Positions 17,218 through 24,519 of a stretch of 41,912 bases of DNA are shown here, piece after piece; within the stretch, counting starts at the first letter, position 1, and each line of letters opens with the position of its first letter. The position numbers and the translations under genes were made by a program. The stretch lies in the NCBI GenBank assembly GCA_937873225.1, contig CALMVN010000273.1, positions 26,295 through 68,206 on the forward strand. Direction: 5' to 3'. Under the pieces are notes generated by a model. It did not search any database, had not been told where the DNA came from, and saw only the letters and a program-made list of their open reading frames with translations. The stretch comes from an uncultured Acetobacteraceae bacterium. GTDB lineage: Bacteria > Pseudomonadota > Alphaproteobacteria > Acetobacterales > Acetobacteraceae.

Positions 17218-18390
17218 TCATCCGGCGGCGGCTGCCTCGCCGGCACGCCGGGCGACGCGCCGCTTCGCGTCCCGCTTGCGCCGGTCGAGTAGCCCGGCCA
17301 TCAGGTAGAGCGTGCCCAGCCCGACCACGTTCACCGCGACCTGCATCGGCCAGCCGGTGCCGTAGGTGGTCATCAGCAGGCGTGCCAGCAGGTCCAGCAC
17401 GGTGCCGACCGAGAACACCTCCAGCGAGTGTCGCCCATACACCGCCAGCACCTGCCCGACCCGGCCGCCGGCCAGGGTGCGGGCCAGCCGGCTGCTCTGC
17501 ACCAGGTAGAAGATCGCCAGCACGTCGATCAGCCGCAGCGGCGACAGCGGCGTCTTCTGCGGCGGGTCGATCGGCAGCGGCGACAGGTCCGGCAGCCCCC
17601 ACTGCGCCCAGGGAAAGGACTGCACCGCGCTGAAGCCGAGATACAGCCAGCACGCCGCCACCACCCACCGGTTCCACGGGATGTCGCCGCCGGTGCGGCC
17701 GGTCTCGATCGCCGACCAGGCGCCGAGGGTGAACAGGAACTGCCAGGCGAACGGGTCGAAGTACCAGCCGTCCGGATCCAGCCAGTTCGGCAGGTTCAGG
17801 CGCGGGTCGAGGTTGATCAGCAGCCACATCGCCGCACTCAGCCCGAGCGCCGCCCAGCGGCTGGTCCGCAGGCCGACATAGATCACCGGGAACAGCACCA
17901 GCAGCACCATGTAGAGGGGCAGGATGTTGAGGTTGCCCGGCAGCGCCTGCAGCGACAGCACCCGCCAGAACGAGCGCACGCCATGCGCCAGCTCCGGCTC
18001 GAGGAAGTCGACCGGCACCGGGTGGTAGCGCCGCCATTCCCGCACCGCCATCACGGTGGCGACCAGCATCCCCATCTGGAACAGGTACAGCCGCAGCACC
18101 CGCTGCCCGAGCCGGAGCAGCCCGGTGCGCACGCCGTCGCGCTCGAACGCGCGGCCATAGGCCAGCATGGAGGCGTACCCGGCCAGCAGCACGAAGATCT
18201 CGGCCGCGTCGCAGAAGCCGAGGTTGCGTATGGTCAGCCGGTTCAGCAGGTTCTGCGGGATGTGGTCGCAGAACATCATGGTCAGCGCCACGCCGCGCAG
18301 CGCGTCGACCCGGTGGTCGCGGCCGGGCCGGGCCGGCGCCGGGGCCTTCGCCGCCGGAGGCGGTGCGAGGACCGGCTCGCTCATGTCCAT
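17218..18390 (-). CDS. opgC: OpgC-family glucan-modifying membrane acyltransferase
   Basis: Polytopic inner-membrane protein of 390 aa with about ten predicted helices. It matches the OpgC family, which adds succinyl groups to osmoregulated periplasmic glucans in E. coli and Rhodobacter. Recognisable pieces are the N-terminal RDHRVDALRGVALTMMFCDHIP, the FCDAAEIFVLLAGYASMLAYG segment, LNILPLYMVLLVLFPVIY, and the late YGRHSLEVFSVGTVLDL block, each read in parts. The start has no strong ribosome-binding site. With opgG/opgH 7 kb away on the same strand it completes a glucan synthesis and modification set. Confidence 0.92.
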   Translation of the reverse strand: MDMSEPVLAPPPAAKAPAPARPGRDHRVDALRGVALTMMFCDHIPQNLLNRLTIRNLGFCDAAEIFVLLAGYASMLAYGRAFERDGVRTGLLRLGQRVLRLYLFQMGMLVATVMAVREWRRYHPVPVDFLEPELAHGVRSFWRVLSLQALPGNLNILPLYMVLLVLFPVIYVGLRTSRWAALGLSAAMWLLINLDPRLNLPNWLDPDGWYFDPFAWQFLFTLGAWSAIETGRTGGDIPWNRWVVAACWLYLGFSAVQSFPWAQWGLPDLSPLPIDPPQKTPLSPLRLIDVLAIFYLVQSSRLARTLAGGRVGQVLAVYGRHSLEVFSVGTVLDLLARLLMTTYGTGWPMQVAVNVVGLGTLYLMAGLLDRRKRDAKRRVARRAGEAAAAG

Positions 18391-18543
18391 ACCGCCCTCC
18401 CGTCCCGCTGCGTCCGGCTCAACCTATGGAGCCGGGACGCGCGATGCCAGGGCAGGATGCCGGGTGATTATGGCCAAGATGCGATTCGCCACCGGCCGGA
18501 GGGTGCACTAAGCCCGGAGGCGACCGGCGGACGAGGCGATCAC

Positions 18544-19689
18544 GTGGTAAAAGCGGACGGGGCAGAAGCGAACGGGACGCTGGAGCAGGCGGTGCGGCAG
18601 GCGCTGCAGCGGATCCCGGCGCCGGGCGGGGATCGGGACCTGGTGGGCGCCGGGCTGGTGGAAAGCGTGGTGGTGCGCGACGGGCTGGTGCAGGTGGCGA
18701 TCCGCGCCGACCGCGCCGGCGCGGCCGGGCTGGAGCCGGCGCGCGGCGAGGCCGAGCGCGCGGTGCGTGCCCTGCCCGGGGTGCTGAACGCGACCGTGGT
18801 GCTGACCGCGCACCGGCAGGCGGCGCCCGCTCCCGACCCGGCACCGGCGCCCGCCGGCGGCGGCCACCGGCCGCTCGGGCTCGGCGGCGCGGAGCCGCCG
18901 GCAAAGCTGCTGGCCGAGGTGCGTGCTGTGATTGCGGTGGCGTCCGGCAAGGGCGGCGTAGGCAAGTCGACCACCGCGGTCAACCTGGCGATCGGCCTGT
19001 CCCGGCTCGGCCTGTCGGTCGGGCTGCTCGACGCCGACATCCACGGTCCCAGCCTGCCGCGCATGCTGGGCATGTCCGCCGTCCAGCCGGAGGTGCGCGA
19101 CGGGCGGCTGGTCCCGGTGGAGGCCTGGGGCATCAAGGCGATGTCGATCGGCCTGCTGGTCGAGGAGAACAAGGCGATGATCTGGCGCGGACCGATGGTG
19201 ATGGGCGCGCTGACCCAGCTGATGGGCGAGGTCGAGTGGGGCCCGCTCGACGTGCTGGTGGTGGACATGCCGCCGGGCACCGGCGACGCCCAGCTCACCC
19301 TGGCGCAGAAGGTGGCGCTGGCGGGGGCGGTGATCGTGTCCACGCCGCAGGACATCGCCCTGCTCGACGCCAGGCGCGGGGTTGCGATGTTTGAGAAGAC
19401 CCGCGTGCCGGTGCTGGGCATCGTCGAGAACATGAGCGTGTTCTGCTGCCCGAACTGCGGCCACCGCACCCCCCTGTTCGGCCATGGCGGCGCGCGCGCG
19501 GAAGCGGACAAGCTCGGCGTGCCGTTCCTGGGCGAGGTGCCGCTGCTGCTCGACATACGCGAAAGCGGCGACGCCGGAACGCCGATCCTGGCCCAGGACC
19601 CGCACGGCGAGGCGGGACAGGCCTACGTCGCGATCGCCAGGCGGGTGGCCGAGGCCTTGCGGCCGCACCTGCGGCAGGACCGGGTCTAG
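18544..19689 (+). CDS. apbC: Mrp/ApbC iron-sulfur cluster carrier ATPase
   Basis: Cytoplasmic P-loop NTPase that binds and transfers 4Fe-4S clusters, 381 aa. An N-terminal MIP18-type (DUF59) domain covers roughly residues 5-95, then a Pro/Ala linker, then the ATPase domain with deviant Walker A (ASGKGGVGKST), switch motif DADIHGPSLPRMLG and VDMPPGTGDAQL. The cluster-binding CxxC is CPNCGH near residue 302. The GTG at 18544 has GAGG at good spacing; the track's 17428 start is an antisense shadow of opgC. The stop codon TAG coincides with the first bases of the AGTGTCC element. Confidence 0.92.
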   Translation: MVKADGAEANGTLEQAVRQALQRIPAPGGDRDLVGAGLVESVVVRDGLVQVAIRADRAGAAGLEPARGEAERAVRALPGVLNATVVLTAHRQAAPAPDPAPAPAGGGHRPLGLGGAEPPAKLLAEVRAVIAVASGKGGVGKSTTAVNLAIGLSRLGLSVGLLDADIHGPSLPRMLGMSAVQPEVRDGRLVPVEAWGIKAMSIGLLVEENKAMIWRGPMVMGALTQLMGEVEWGPLDVLVVDMPPGTGDAQLTLAQKVALAGAVIVSTPQDIALLDARRGVAMFEKTRVPVLGIVENMSVFCCPNCGHRTPLFGHGGARAEADKLGVPFLGEVPLLLDIRESGDAGTPILAQDPHGEAGQAYVAIARRVAEALRPHLRQDRV

Positions 19690-19803
19690 TGTCCCGAATC
19701 TGAAGTTCGTCGGACTTCAGGTCCTCGGTGGCCACTGATCTTTCCGATAAGTTAGTGGCCTGCTTATCCCCGAGATTCACCCGCGAATTCAAGCCAGGAC
19801 ACT
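19688..19803. repeat. 116-bp element with inverted AGTGTCC ends (MITE or IS-end remnant)
   Basis: The segment starts AGTGTCC and ends GGACACT, exact reverse complements, and the similarity continues inward imperfectly (left CTGAAGTTCG, right-end complement CTTGAATTCG). Inside are a hairpin (CTGAAGT/ACTTCAG) and spaced, inverted GGCCACT/AGTGGCC copies. The left end overlaps the mrp stop codon. It may be a small non-autonomous element or fused insertion-sequence termini. No transposase lies within it. A related end occurs at 35600. Confidence 0.5.
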
Positions 19804-19868
19804 GGTGCCGGTTTCGATCGTATGACGAGCAGGGATGCTCCTGCCGGACGGTAAGCTGTATGGCAGGT

Positions 19869-20897
19869 CTACCTTGGGGTCATGAGATCCGATACGCGCC
19901 AGCAATACCAAACACCGTCATCGACCAGATGGAGCATATCACCTCGACCAGTAAGCAAGGCCGGATGTTCCCATACAGGTGCCGGCTGACTTGTTGGAGC
20001 TGGTAAACGGCGCAGAGGAAGTGCCCATTGAGCGATTGCGCAAACGTCTTCTCCTTGCCCTGGACCATCGAGTGTGACCAGCACCAAACGGTTCGCATCC
20101 TCGCCATAGCCGCCTGCTATGAGCGCGTGAGCGCCGTCCACAGCTATTGCGCTCGACCCTCTGAATTCGCTTCGCCACCACTGGACAGGTCGTCCCGGCA
20201 CGACTCGAATCAGTCGAAAATCCACATGCGAATAGAAGCAAGTCAAGGCGCTCCGGTCTGTGATGTTCAATGCATAGCACTCGATCAACAGACCAGCTTC
20301 AAACAGCCAGTCAGGCAGGGATGAGAGTGCGCCGTTCACATCGAAACATCCGAGTCCGTCCAGTGACGGCGGATACTCATGGCCACGAACATCCCAATCG
20401 CCGTTGCCGCCTGTTCCCTGGTCACTCCAGCCAACCCAGATCCGGTTGGAGGCGTCCGTTACAATGTGTTGGATGCCGTCACCAAGCCTGAGACGGCCTA
20501 GCAAGGCGCCGTCGCGAGAAAACAACCGTGCATTGGCGCCACCATCAAAGCCCGAGTCTGCTGTGAGCCATCGTCCATCATCAAATCGATCGATGATCGG
20601 GTAGGGCTTTTCGAGAGGACAGGCGAATGCCTCCACCCAGCCGGAACTACAGGCCGTCCACACCTGTGCCGTGCCTTCAGAACTGAGGGCCTTAAGGCGC
20701 GAGACAGGATTAAGACGAGGCGACGATGGCAAAACCCGTTTGACGCGCTGATGCTCACCTGCAAGATCGACATTGGTTGACAGTAAGGCAAGCGTTCCAT
20801 CTGCGAAGATCGTGTAACTAATCGGCTGCCAGCCGGTAGGCAGCGGAGAAAGGAGCCGCTGGAAGGAGTGTGGAACAGGCGACGATCGATCTGACAT
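19869..20897 (-). CDS. Conserved hypothetical, beta-propeller-like protein
   Basis: A 342-aa protein with repeated short strand-rich blocks, e.g. ISYTIFADGTLALLST, LGDGIQHIVTDASNRIWVGW, CFDVNGALSSLPDW and AIAVDGAHALIAGGYGED. These read like blades of a beta-propeller. From memory, similar hypothetical proteins with a GDGI...IWVG(Y/W)...D(E/Q)G...GN-G-W pattern occur in other bacteria. No function is known to me. No signal peptide or membrane segment is present. Codon use and GC are visibly lower than in neighbouring genes, and insertion-element debris lies on both sides, pointing to horizontal acquisition. The ATG at 20897 is the only reasonable start. Confidence 0.7.
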   Translation of the reverse strand: MSDRSSPVPHSFQRLLSPLPTGWQPISYTIFADGTLALLSTNVDLAGEHQRVKRVLPSSPRLNPVSRLKALSSEGTAQVWTACSSGWVEAFACPLEKPYPIIDRFDDGRWLTADSGFDGGANARLFSRDGALLGRLRLGDGIQHIVTDASNRIWVGWSDQGTGGNGDWDVRGHEYPPSLDGLGCFDVNGALSSLPDWLFEAGLLIECYALNITDRSALTCFYSHVDFRLIRVVPGRPVQWWRSEFRGSSAIAVDGAHALIAGGYGEDANRLVLVTLDGPGQGEDVCAIAQWALPLRRLPAPTSQPAPVWEHPALLTGRGDMLHLVDDGVWYCWRVSDLMTPR

Positions 20898-21596
20898 GAA
20901 AGAATGCTAGAATAGCTGATCGCTGATGTGGAGGCTGCTCTAGGTGTTCAGTCCCGGCGTGTGGCGACACGGATCACGAGGCGGCACGGGACAGGCTGCC
21001 ATGGGTCGGAAGAGCTTCGCCCGTCGGTTCTGACGCGTGAGGAGGAAGCTGCCGTGGTGGCGTTCTGCCACCGGCAAGGGCCAGGTTCGAAGCCTGTCCG
21101 ATCGGGTTCCTCGAATGCCGGCTTCATCAGGTCGATCAACTGTTCAGCGTCCATGAGCCGCCGTATTCCGGATGATGATCTTCTCGTGCATCCCGTCCGC
21201 CTTCCGTCGGCTGCCTGCTTGGAAGCCTACATGACCTGCTTGGACGCTCCGTTACGACACCGGACCATGCTTCAGGAACATGCGGTGCCTTTCCATGCTA
21301 GCCGTCGCATGTTCCCAGTGAACCCCGAACGTCGCCGCCACGTGGGGATAGTCGAACGCAACCTTGACCAGCCATACCTGCCCAACGGTCAGGTGGGCCT
21401 GTTGCCGTACGACGTGATCGCCGCCGTGTTCGGCGAGCCATGCGAAGACGAGCCCTGGATCCTCCACAAGCAAGGTGAAGCGTTGCACCCTCGTAGATTT
21501 TCCATCCGGATGGCGTCCACCACCCTACTGCATCCATGCTGGCTTCTTCCGGCCACCTTGTGTTGATCGACCGAGCCGGTTCGACCGGACGATGCC
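20898..21596. other. Gene-poor, lower-GC interval with insertion-sequence debris
   Basis: About 700 bases between the beta-propeller gene and the MFS gene, with visibly lower GC than the flanks. No frame gives a convincing intact gene. The plus-strand ORF from 20928 carries a transposase-like patch at its start. A minus-strand frame at 21252-21488 encodes a 78-aa open stretch (e.g. LVEDPGLVFAWLAEHGG) that I cannot place and that may also be a remnant. Confidence 0.6.
20928..21090 (+). pseudogene. Transposase N-terminal remnant (IS481-like)
   Basis: The frame reads GVQSRRVATRITRRHG, then RPSVLTREEEAAVVAF. This resembles the helix-turn-helix and STVLT-x-EEEA-x-VAFRRH stretch of IS481-type transposases. 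The similarity stops after about 45 residues and no DDE catalytic core follows in any frame, so it is a decayed fragment. Boundaries are approximate and the family call rests on memory of the motif. Confidence 0.45.
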
Positions 21597-22931
21597 CTAG
21601 CGCCCGGCCCGCGCCACCCGCCGCCTGAGCAGGAAGCCGCGTCGGGGCCGCATCGGCCGTGCCGGCGCGAACAGGGCGAACACGGCGATCCCGACATAGC
21701 CCGCCAGCGGCACCGCGAAGCCGGCGCTGATGCCCGACCGGTCCGACAGCAGGCCCACCAGCGGCGGCAGGAGCGCCCCGCCCACGATCGCGCTGCACAG
21801 CAGGCCCGACACCGAGGCCGCCGGCGCGTGCGAGCGTTCCAGCGTCAGGGTGAACAAGGTCGGGAACATCACCGAGTTGAAGAAGCCGATCAGAAGGGCG
21901 GCGCAGGCGGCAAGCGGGCCGGCGGTCTGCGACACCGTGAGGCACAGCAGGACGTTGATGATCGCGAACACCCCCAGCACCCGCCCGGCGCTGACGATCC
22001 GCAGCAGCTGGCTGCCGGCGAACCGGCCCAGCATCGCCCCGCCCCAGAACACCGCGCCGAGCAGGATGGCGGCGCGGGCCGCGGACACGCCCAGGATCGT
22101 GGGCTGCGACAGGAAGTTGACCATGATGGTCGATACGCCCACCTCCGCGCCGACATAGACGAACACCGCGAACGCCCCGAACAGCCCCCAGCCGGAGCGG
22201 AACGCCGAGACCAGGCTGCCGCCGAGCACCGACGGCAGCGGATCCGCCGCGATCAGGCGTCGGCGCACCGACCACGCCAGCAGCGCCAGGCCCGCCACCA
22301 GCAGGGCGATCAGCCCGAACTGGCGGTCGATGTTGTGCAGCGACACCAGCCGCGCGGCTCCGGTGGAGGCGATGCTGGGATCGGGCGTGGTGCCGGAGCC
22401 GAACAGGCCGCCCCTGAGCAGCAGGCGCCCGGCCACCACAGGCCCCAGCACGGTGCCGAGCGAGTTGAACGCCTGCGCCAGGGTCAGCCGCGCATGCGCG
22501 CGCGACGGCTCGCCGTGGGCGGCCACCAGCGGGTTCGCCGCCACCTGAAGCAGGGTGATGCCGGACGCGATCACGAACAGCGCCAGCAGGATCACCCCGT
22601 AGCTCTGCGTGCGCGTGCCCAGCAGCACCACCAGGCATCCCGCCACGGTGACGCCCAGCGCCAGCTCGATCGCCCGCGGCGCGCCGACACGCCCCAGCAG
22701 CACCGAAGCCGGCAGAGACACGGCGCCGTAGGCGGCGAAGAAGGCGAACTGGGTGAGCATCTGCGCCGCGTAGCTCAGGTGGAAGATGGCGCGCACCGCC
22801 GGCGCCAGCCCGTCGATCACCGAGGACACGAAGCCCCAGACCAGGAACAGCGCGGTGATGGCGGCGAACGGCACCGGCCGCGGATCGCCCGGCGGATCGG
22901 GGGGAACCGGACCGTGCGACGGGAGCCCCAC
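21597..22931 (-). CDS. Sugar MFS transporter (FucP/GluP-like)
   Basis: Twelve-helix major facilitator protein resembling the fucose/glucose-galactose permease group. Visible are the first helix (FAAITALFLVWGFVSSVIDG), GVILLALFVIASGITLLQVAANPLVAAHG and LAQAFNSLGTVLGPVVAGRLL, the last two being typical of FucP-like carriers. A helix containing FFNSVMFPTLFTL also matches the group; all are read in parts. I chose the GTG at 22931 (444 aa), just after the stop of the small upstream gene. The track's ATG at 23000 would overlap that gene by 59 bases and adds only a Pro-rich leader. Substrate probably a hexose or deoxyhexose. Confidence 0.86.
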   Translation of the reverse strand: MGLPSHGPVPPDPPGDPRPVPFAAITALFLVWGFVSSVIDGLAPAVRAIFHLSYAAQMLTQFAFFAAYGAVSLPASVLLGRVGAPRAIELALGVTVAGCLVVLLGTRTQSYGVILLALFVIASGITLLQVAANPLVAAHGEPSRAHARLTLAQAFNSLGTVLGPVVAGRLLLRGGLFGSGTTPDPSIASTGAARLVSLHNIDRQFGLIALLVAGLALLAWSVRRRLIAADPLPSVLGGSLVSAFRSGWGLFGAFAVFVYVGAEVGVSTIMVNFLSQPTILGVSAARAAILLGAVFWGGAMLGRFAGSQLLRIVSAGRVLGVFAIINVLLCLTVSQTAGPLAACAALLIGFFNSVMFPTLFTLTLERSHAPAASVSGLLCSAIVGGALLPPLVGLLSDRSGISAGFAVPLAGYVGIAVFALFAPARPMRPRRGFLLRRRVARAGR

Positions 22932-22941
22932 CGGACGGCCG

Positions 22942-23118
22942 TCAGGGATGGGGGGAGCAGTCGGTGCGCCCGGTCGCGATGCAGTCCTGCTGGGCGACAT
23001 AGCGCTGGACCATCGGGAACAGCATCACGCCGGCATAGATCAGCAGCAGGATCAGCGCCAGCACGACGAACGGCATCAGGCTCGGCAGCGGGCTCGGCCC
23101 GCGCGGCGGCTCACGCAT
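22942..23118 (-). CDS. Small single-pass membrane protein (58 aa)
   Basis: One strong hydrophobic helix (LMPFVVLALILLLIYAGVML) is followed by a short tail with two Cys (QQDCIATGRTDC). I recall similar tiny proteins with a QDC-x5-TDC tail in alphaproteobacteria, but no function. The ATG at 23118 has AGGAG about ten bases upstream and removes the Arg-rich leader of the track's version. It immediately precedes the MFS gene and is probably co-transcribed. Confidence 0.72.
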   Translation of the reverse strand: MREPPRGPSPLPSLMPFVVLALILLLIYAGVMLFPMVQRYVAQQDCIATGRTDCSPHP

Positions 23119-23225
23119 GAACGGGCACTCCTGCGCGCTGCGGTCCCGCACGATGGCGCCAGGCCGAAGGCGATGCAAGCCGCATGTGAACGTTGTTCAG
23201 GAAACCGGCGGACGCGCCGCCGGCT

Positions 23226-24356
23226 TCAGTCGAGCAGCCAGCGCAGCGAACGGCGCAGCGCCGCGGTGCCGTCCCGCTCGAACCACGCGCCGTGCGCGAA
23301 CACGACCCGCTCCGGCCGCAGGTCGAGGAGGCGCCGGGCGGCGCGGGCGGCGGACGCGCGGCGCAGCCTGATCACCGCGCGCAGGTAGGTGGCCGGCATG
23401 CCGTCCGGCGCCGTCGTGCCGAGCAGGCGGGCCACCGGCCGAAGCGCCGCCGGCAGCTTCTGCGCCTCGAGGTTCAGCACCAGGTCGGTCAGCACCAGGG
23501 TGCGCGACGGCTCGTGGAACAGCGCCACCTCCAGGAAGCCGAGCCCGCCCGGCACCGTCACCAGCGTGATCCCCTCCCATTCCGGCGGCGGCACGTCGCC
23601 CAGGTCGTTGTCCAGACGCACGCGGCTGCGACGCACCGGGCCGCGCTCGCGCAGGCCGGGCGCCGCCCAGGTGACCGCGTCCGGACAGGCGCGCTGCCAG
23701 TCCTGCAGGAACATCCAGTGCGCCACGTTGGGCGCGACCAGGTGGCGGATGCGGCCCAGGGTCTCGAGCTGGGCCTTGAGCGGATAGCTGAACCGCGTCG
23801 GCGAATGGAGCAGCAGGTCGCCGCCGGGCAGGCGGATCACGGTCATGCGCACCGGCAGGGCGCTGCCCAGCGGGCCGGGCATCAGGCTGTCGACCACGAA
23901 CACGTCGCCTGCCACCGGCTTGGGCGTGTCGACCGGTGGATAGCCCACCTGCTCGGCCGAGGGCGGGTGGAGGTCGAGCACCCGCCCGACCGGCCCGGAG
24001 CCCTGCCCCGGGCCGCTCACCGGGCTGGCGCTGCTGAACGCCGTCACCAGCAGCTCCGACGCGCCCACGGCCAGCAGCAGCGCGCGGCTGCCCGCGGGCT
24101 GCCGACGCATCAGCAGGGCGGCGCCGCACAGGGCGGCCCCGCCGGCGGCGTCGAGCAGGAGGTGGGCGCGCATGCCCAGCACCGGCCGCAGCCCGGCCTC
24201 GTAATCCGTGAGCACCGCATAGGAGCCGTGGAAGGCGGACGCCGTGCCCATCACGCGACGCACCGGCCGGGGCAGCGTGCCCGAAACGGCGAGGCTGCCG
24301 AGCAGCGACGCCACGGCGTAGTCGATCGCGCCATGCAACCGGGTCGGGATCTTCAT
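23226..24356 (-). CDS. Membrane-anchored DUF4336-like (metallo-beta-lactamase-fold-related) protein
   Basis: Two-part protein of 376 aa. Residues 1-110 contain about four hydrophobic helices (TRLHGAIDYAVASLLGS; AHLLLDAAGGAALCGAALLM; ALLLAVGASELLVTAF). Residues 145-376 resemble DUF4336: VDSLMPGPLGSALPVRMTVIRLPGGDLLLHSP (read in parts), APNVAHWMFLQDWQRACPDA, then LFHEPSRTLVLTDLVLNL. That domain is related in layout to metallo-beta-lactamases but lacks an obvious HxHxDH motif here, so enzymatic activity is doubtful. The ATG at 24356 has GAGG six bases upstream. Function unknown; the fusion is the notable part. Confidence 0.7.
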   Translation of the reverse strand: MKIPTRLHGAIDYAVASLLGSLAVSGTLPRPVRRVMGTASAFHGSYAVLTDYEAGLRPVLGMRAHLLLDAAGGAALCGAALLMRRQPAGSRALLLAVGASELLVTAFSSASPVSGPGQGSGPVGRVLDLHPPSAEQVGYPPVDTPKPVAGDVFVVDSLMPGPLGSALPVRMTVIRLPGGDLLLHSPTRFSYPLKAQLETLGRIRHLVAPNVAHWMFLQDWQRACPDAVTWAAPGLRERGPVRRSRVRLDNDLGDVPPPEWEGITLVTVPGGLGFLEVALFHEPSRTLVLTDLVLNLEAQKLPAALRPVARLLGTTAPDGMPATYLRAVIRLRRASAARAARRLLDLRPERVVFAHGAWFERDGTAALRRSLRWLLD

Positions 24357-24423
24357 CGGGCACCTCGGACACTGCTGATCCCGGGAACGGCGCAGCGCGG
24401 CGATAGATGCGTCGCCGGCCGGC

Positions 24424-24513
24424 ACGGAAAAGGCCCCGGACGCTTTCGCCGCCGGAGCCTTTCCGTCAGGCCGGACTGTCGGCGACCACGGGCGGCGGAT
24501 CGCTCCGCCGCCC
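24424..24513. terminator. Two hairpins downstream of the S53 peptidase gene
   Basis: A perfect 10-bp stem (GGGCGGCGGA/TCCGCCGCCC, loop TCGC) lies at 24490-24513, seven bases beyond the S53 stop. A longer imperfect hairpin (ACGGAAAAGGC...GCCTTTCCGT) lies at 24424-24466. Both fit the end of the minus-strand S53 transcript before the next gene starts at 24356. No clear T-tract follows. Confidence 0.6.
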
Positions 24514-24519
24514 GGTGCC

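Noticed and set aside
19728-20006. 92-aa plus-strand ORF over the AGTGTCC element
   Set aside because: Starts inside the element and runs antisense into the beta-propeller gene; no ribosome-binding site or recognisable domain.
21252-21488. 78-aa minus-strand ORF as a gene
   Set aside because: Protein-like in places but with a GTG start, no ribosome-binding site and no recognised family; treated as possible debris in the low-GC interval.
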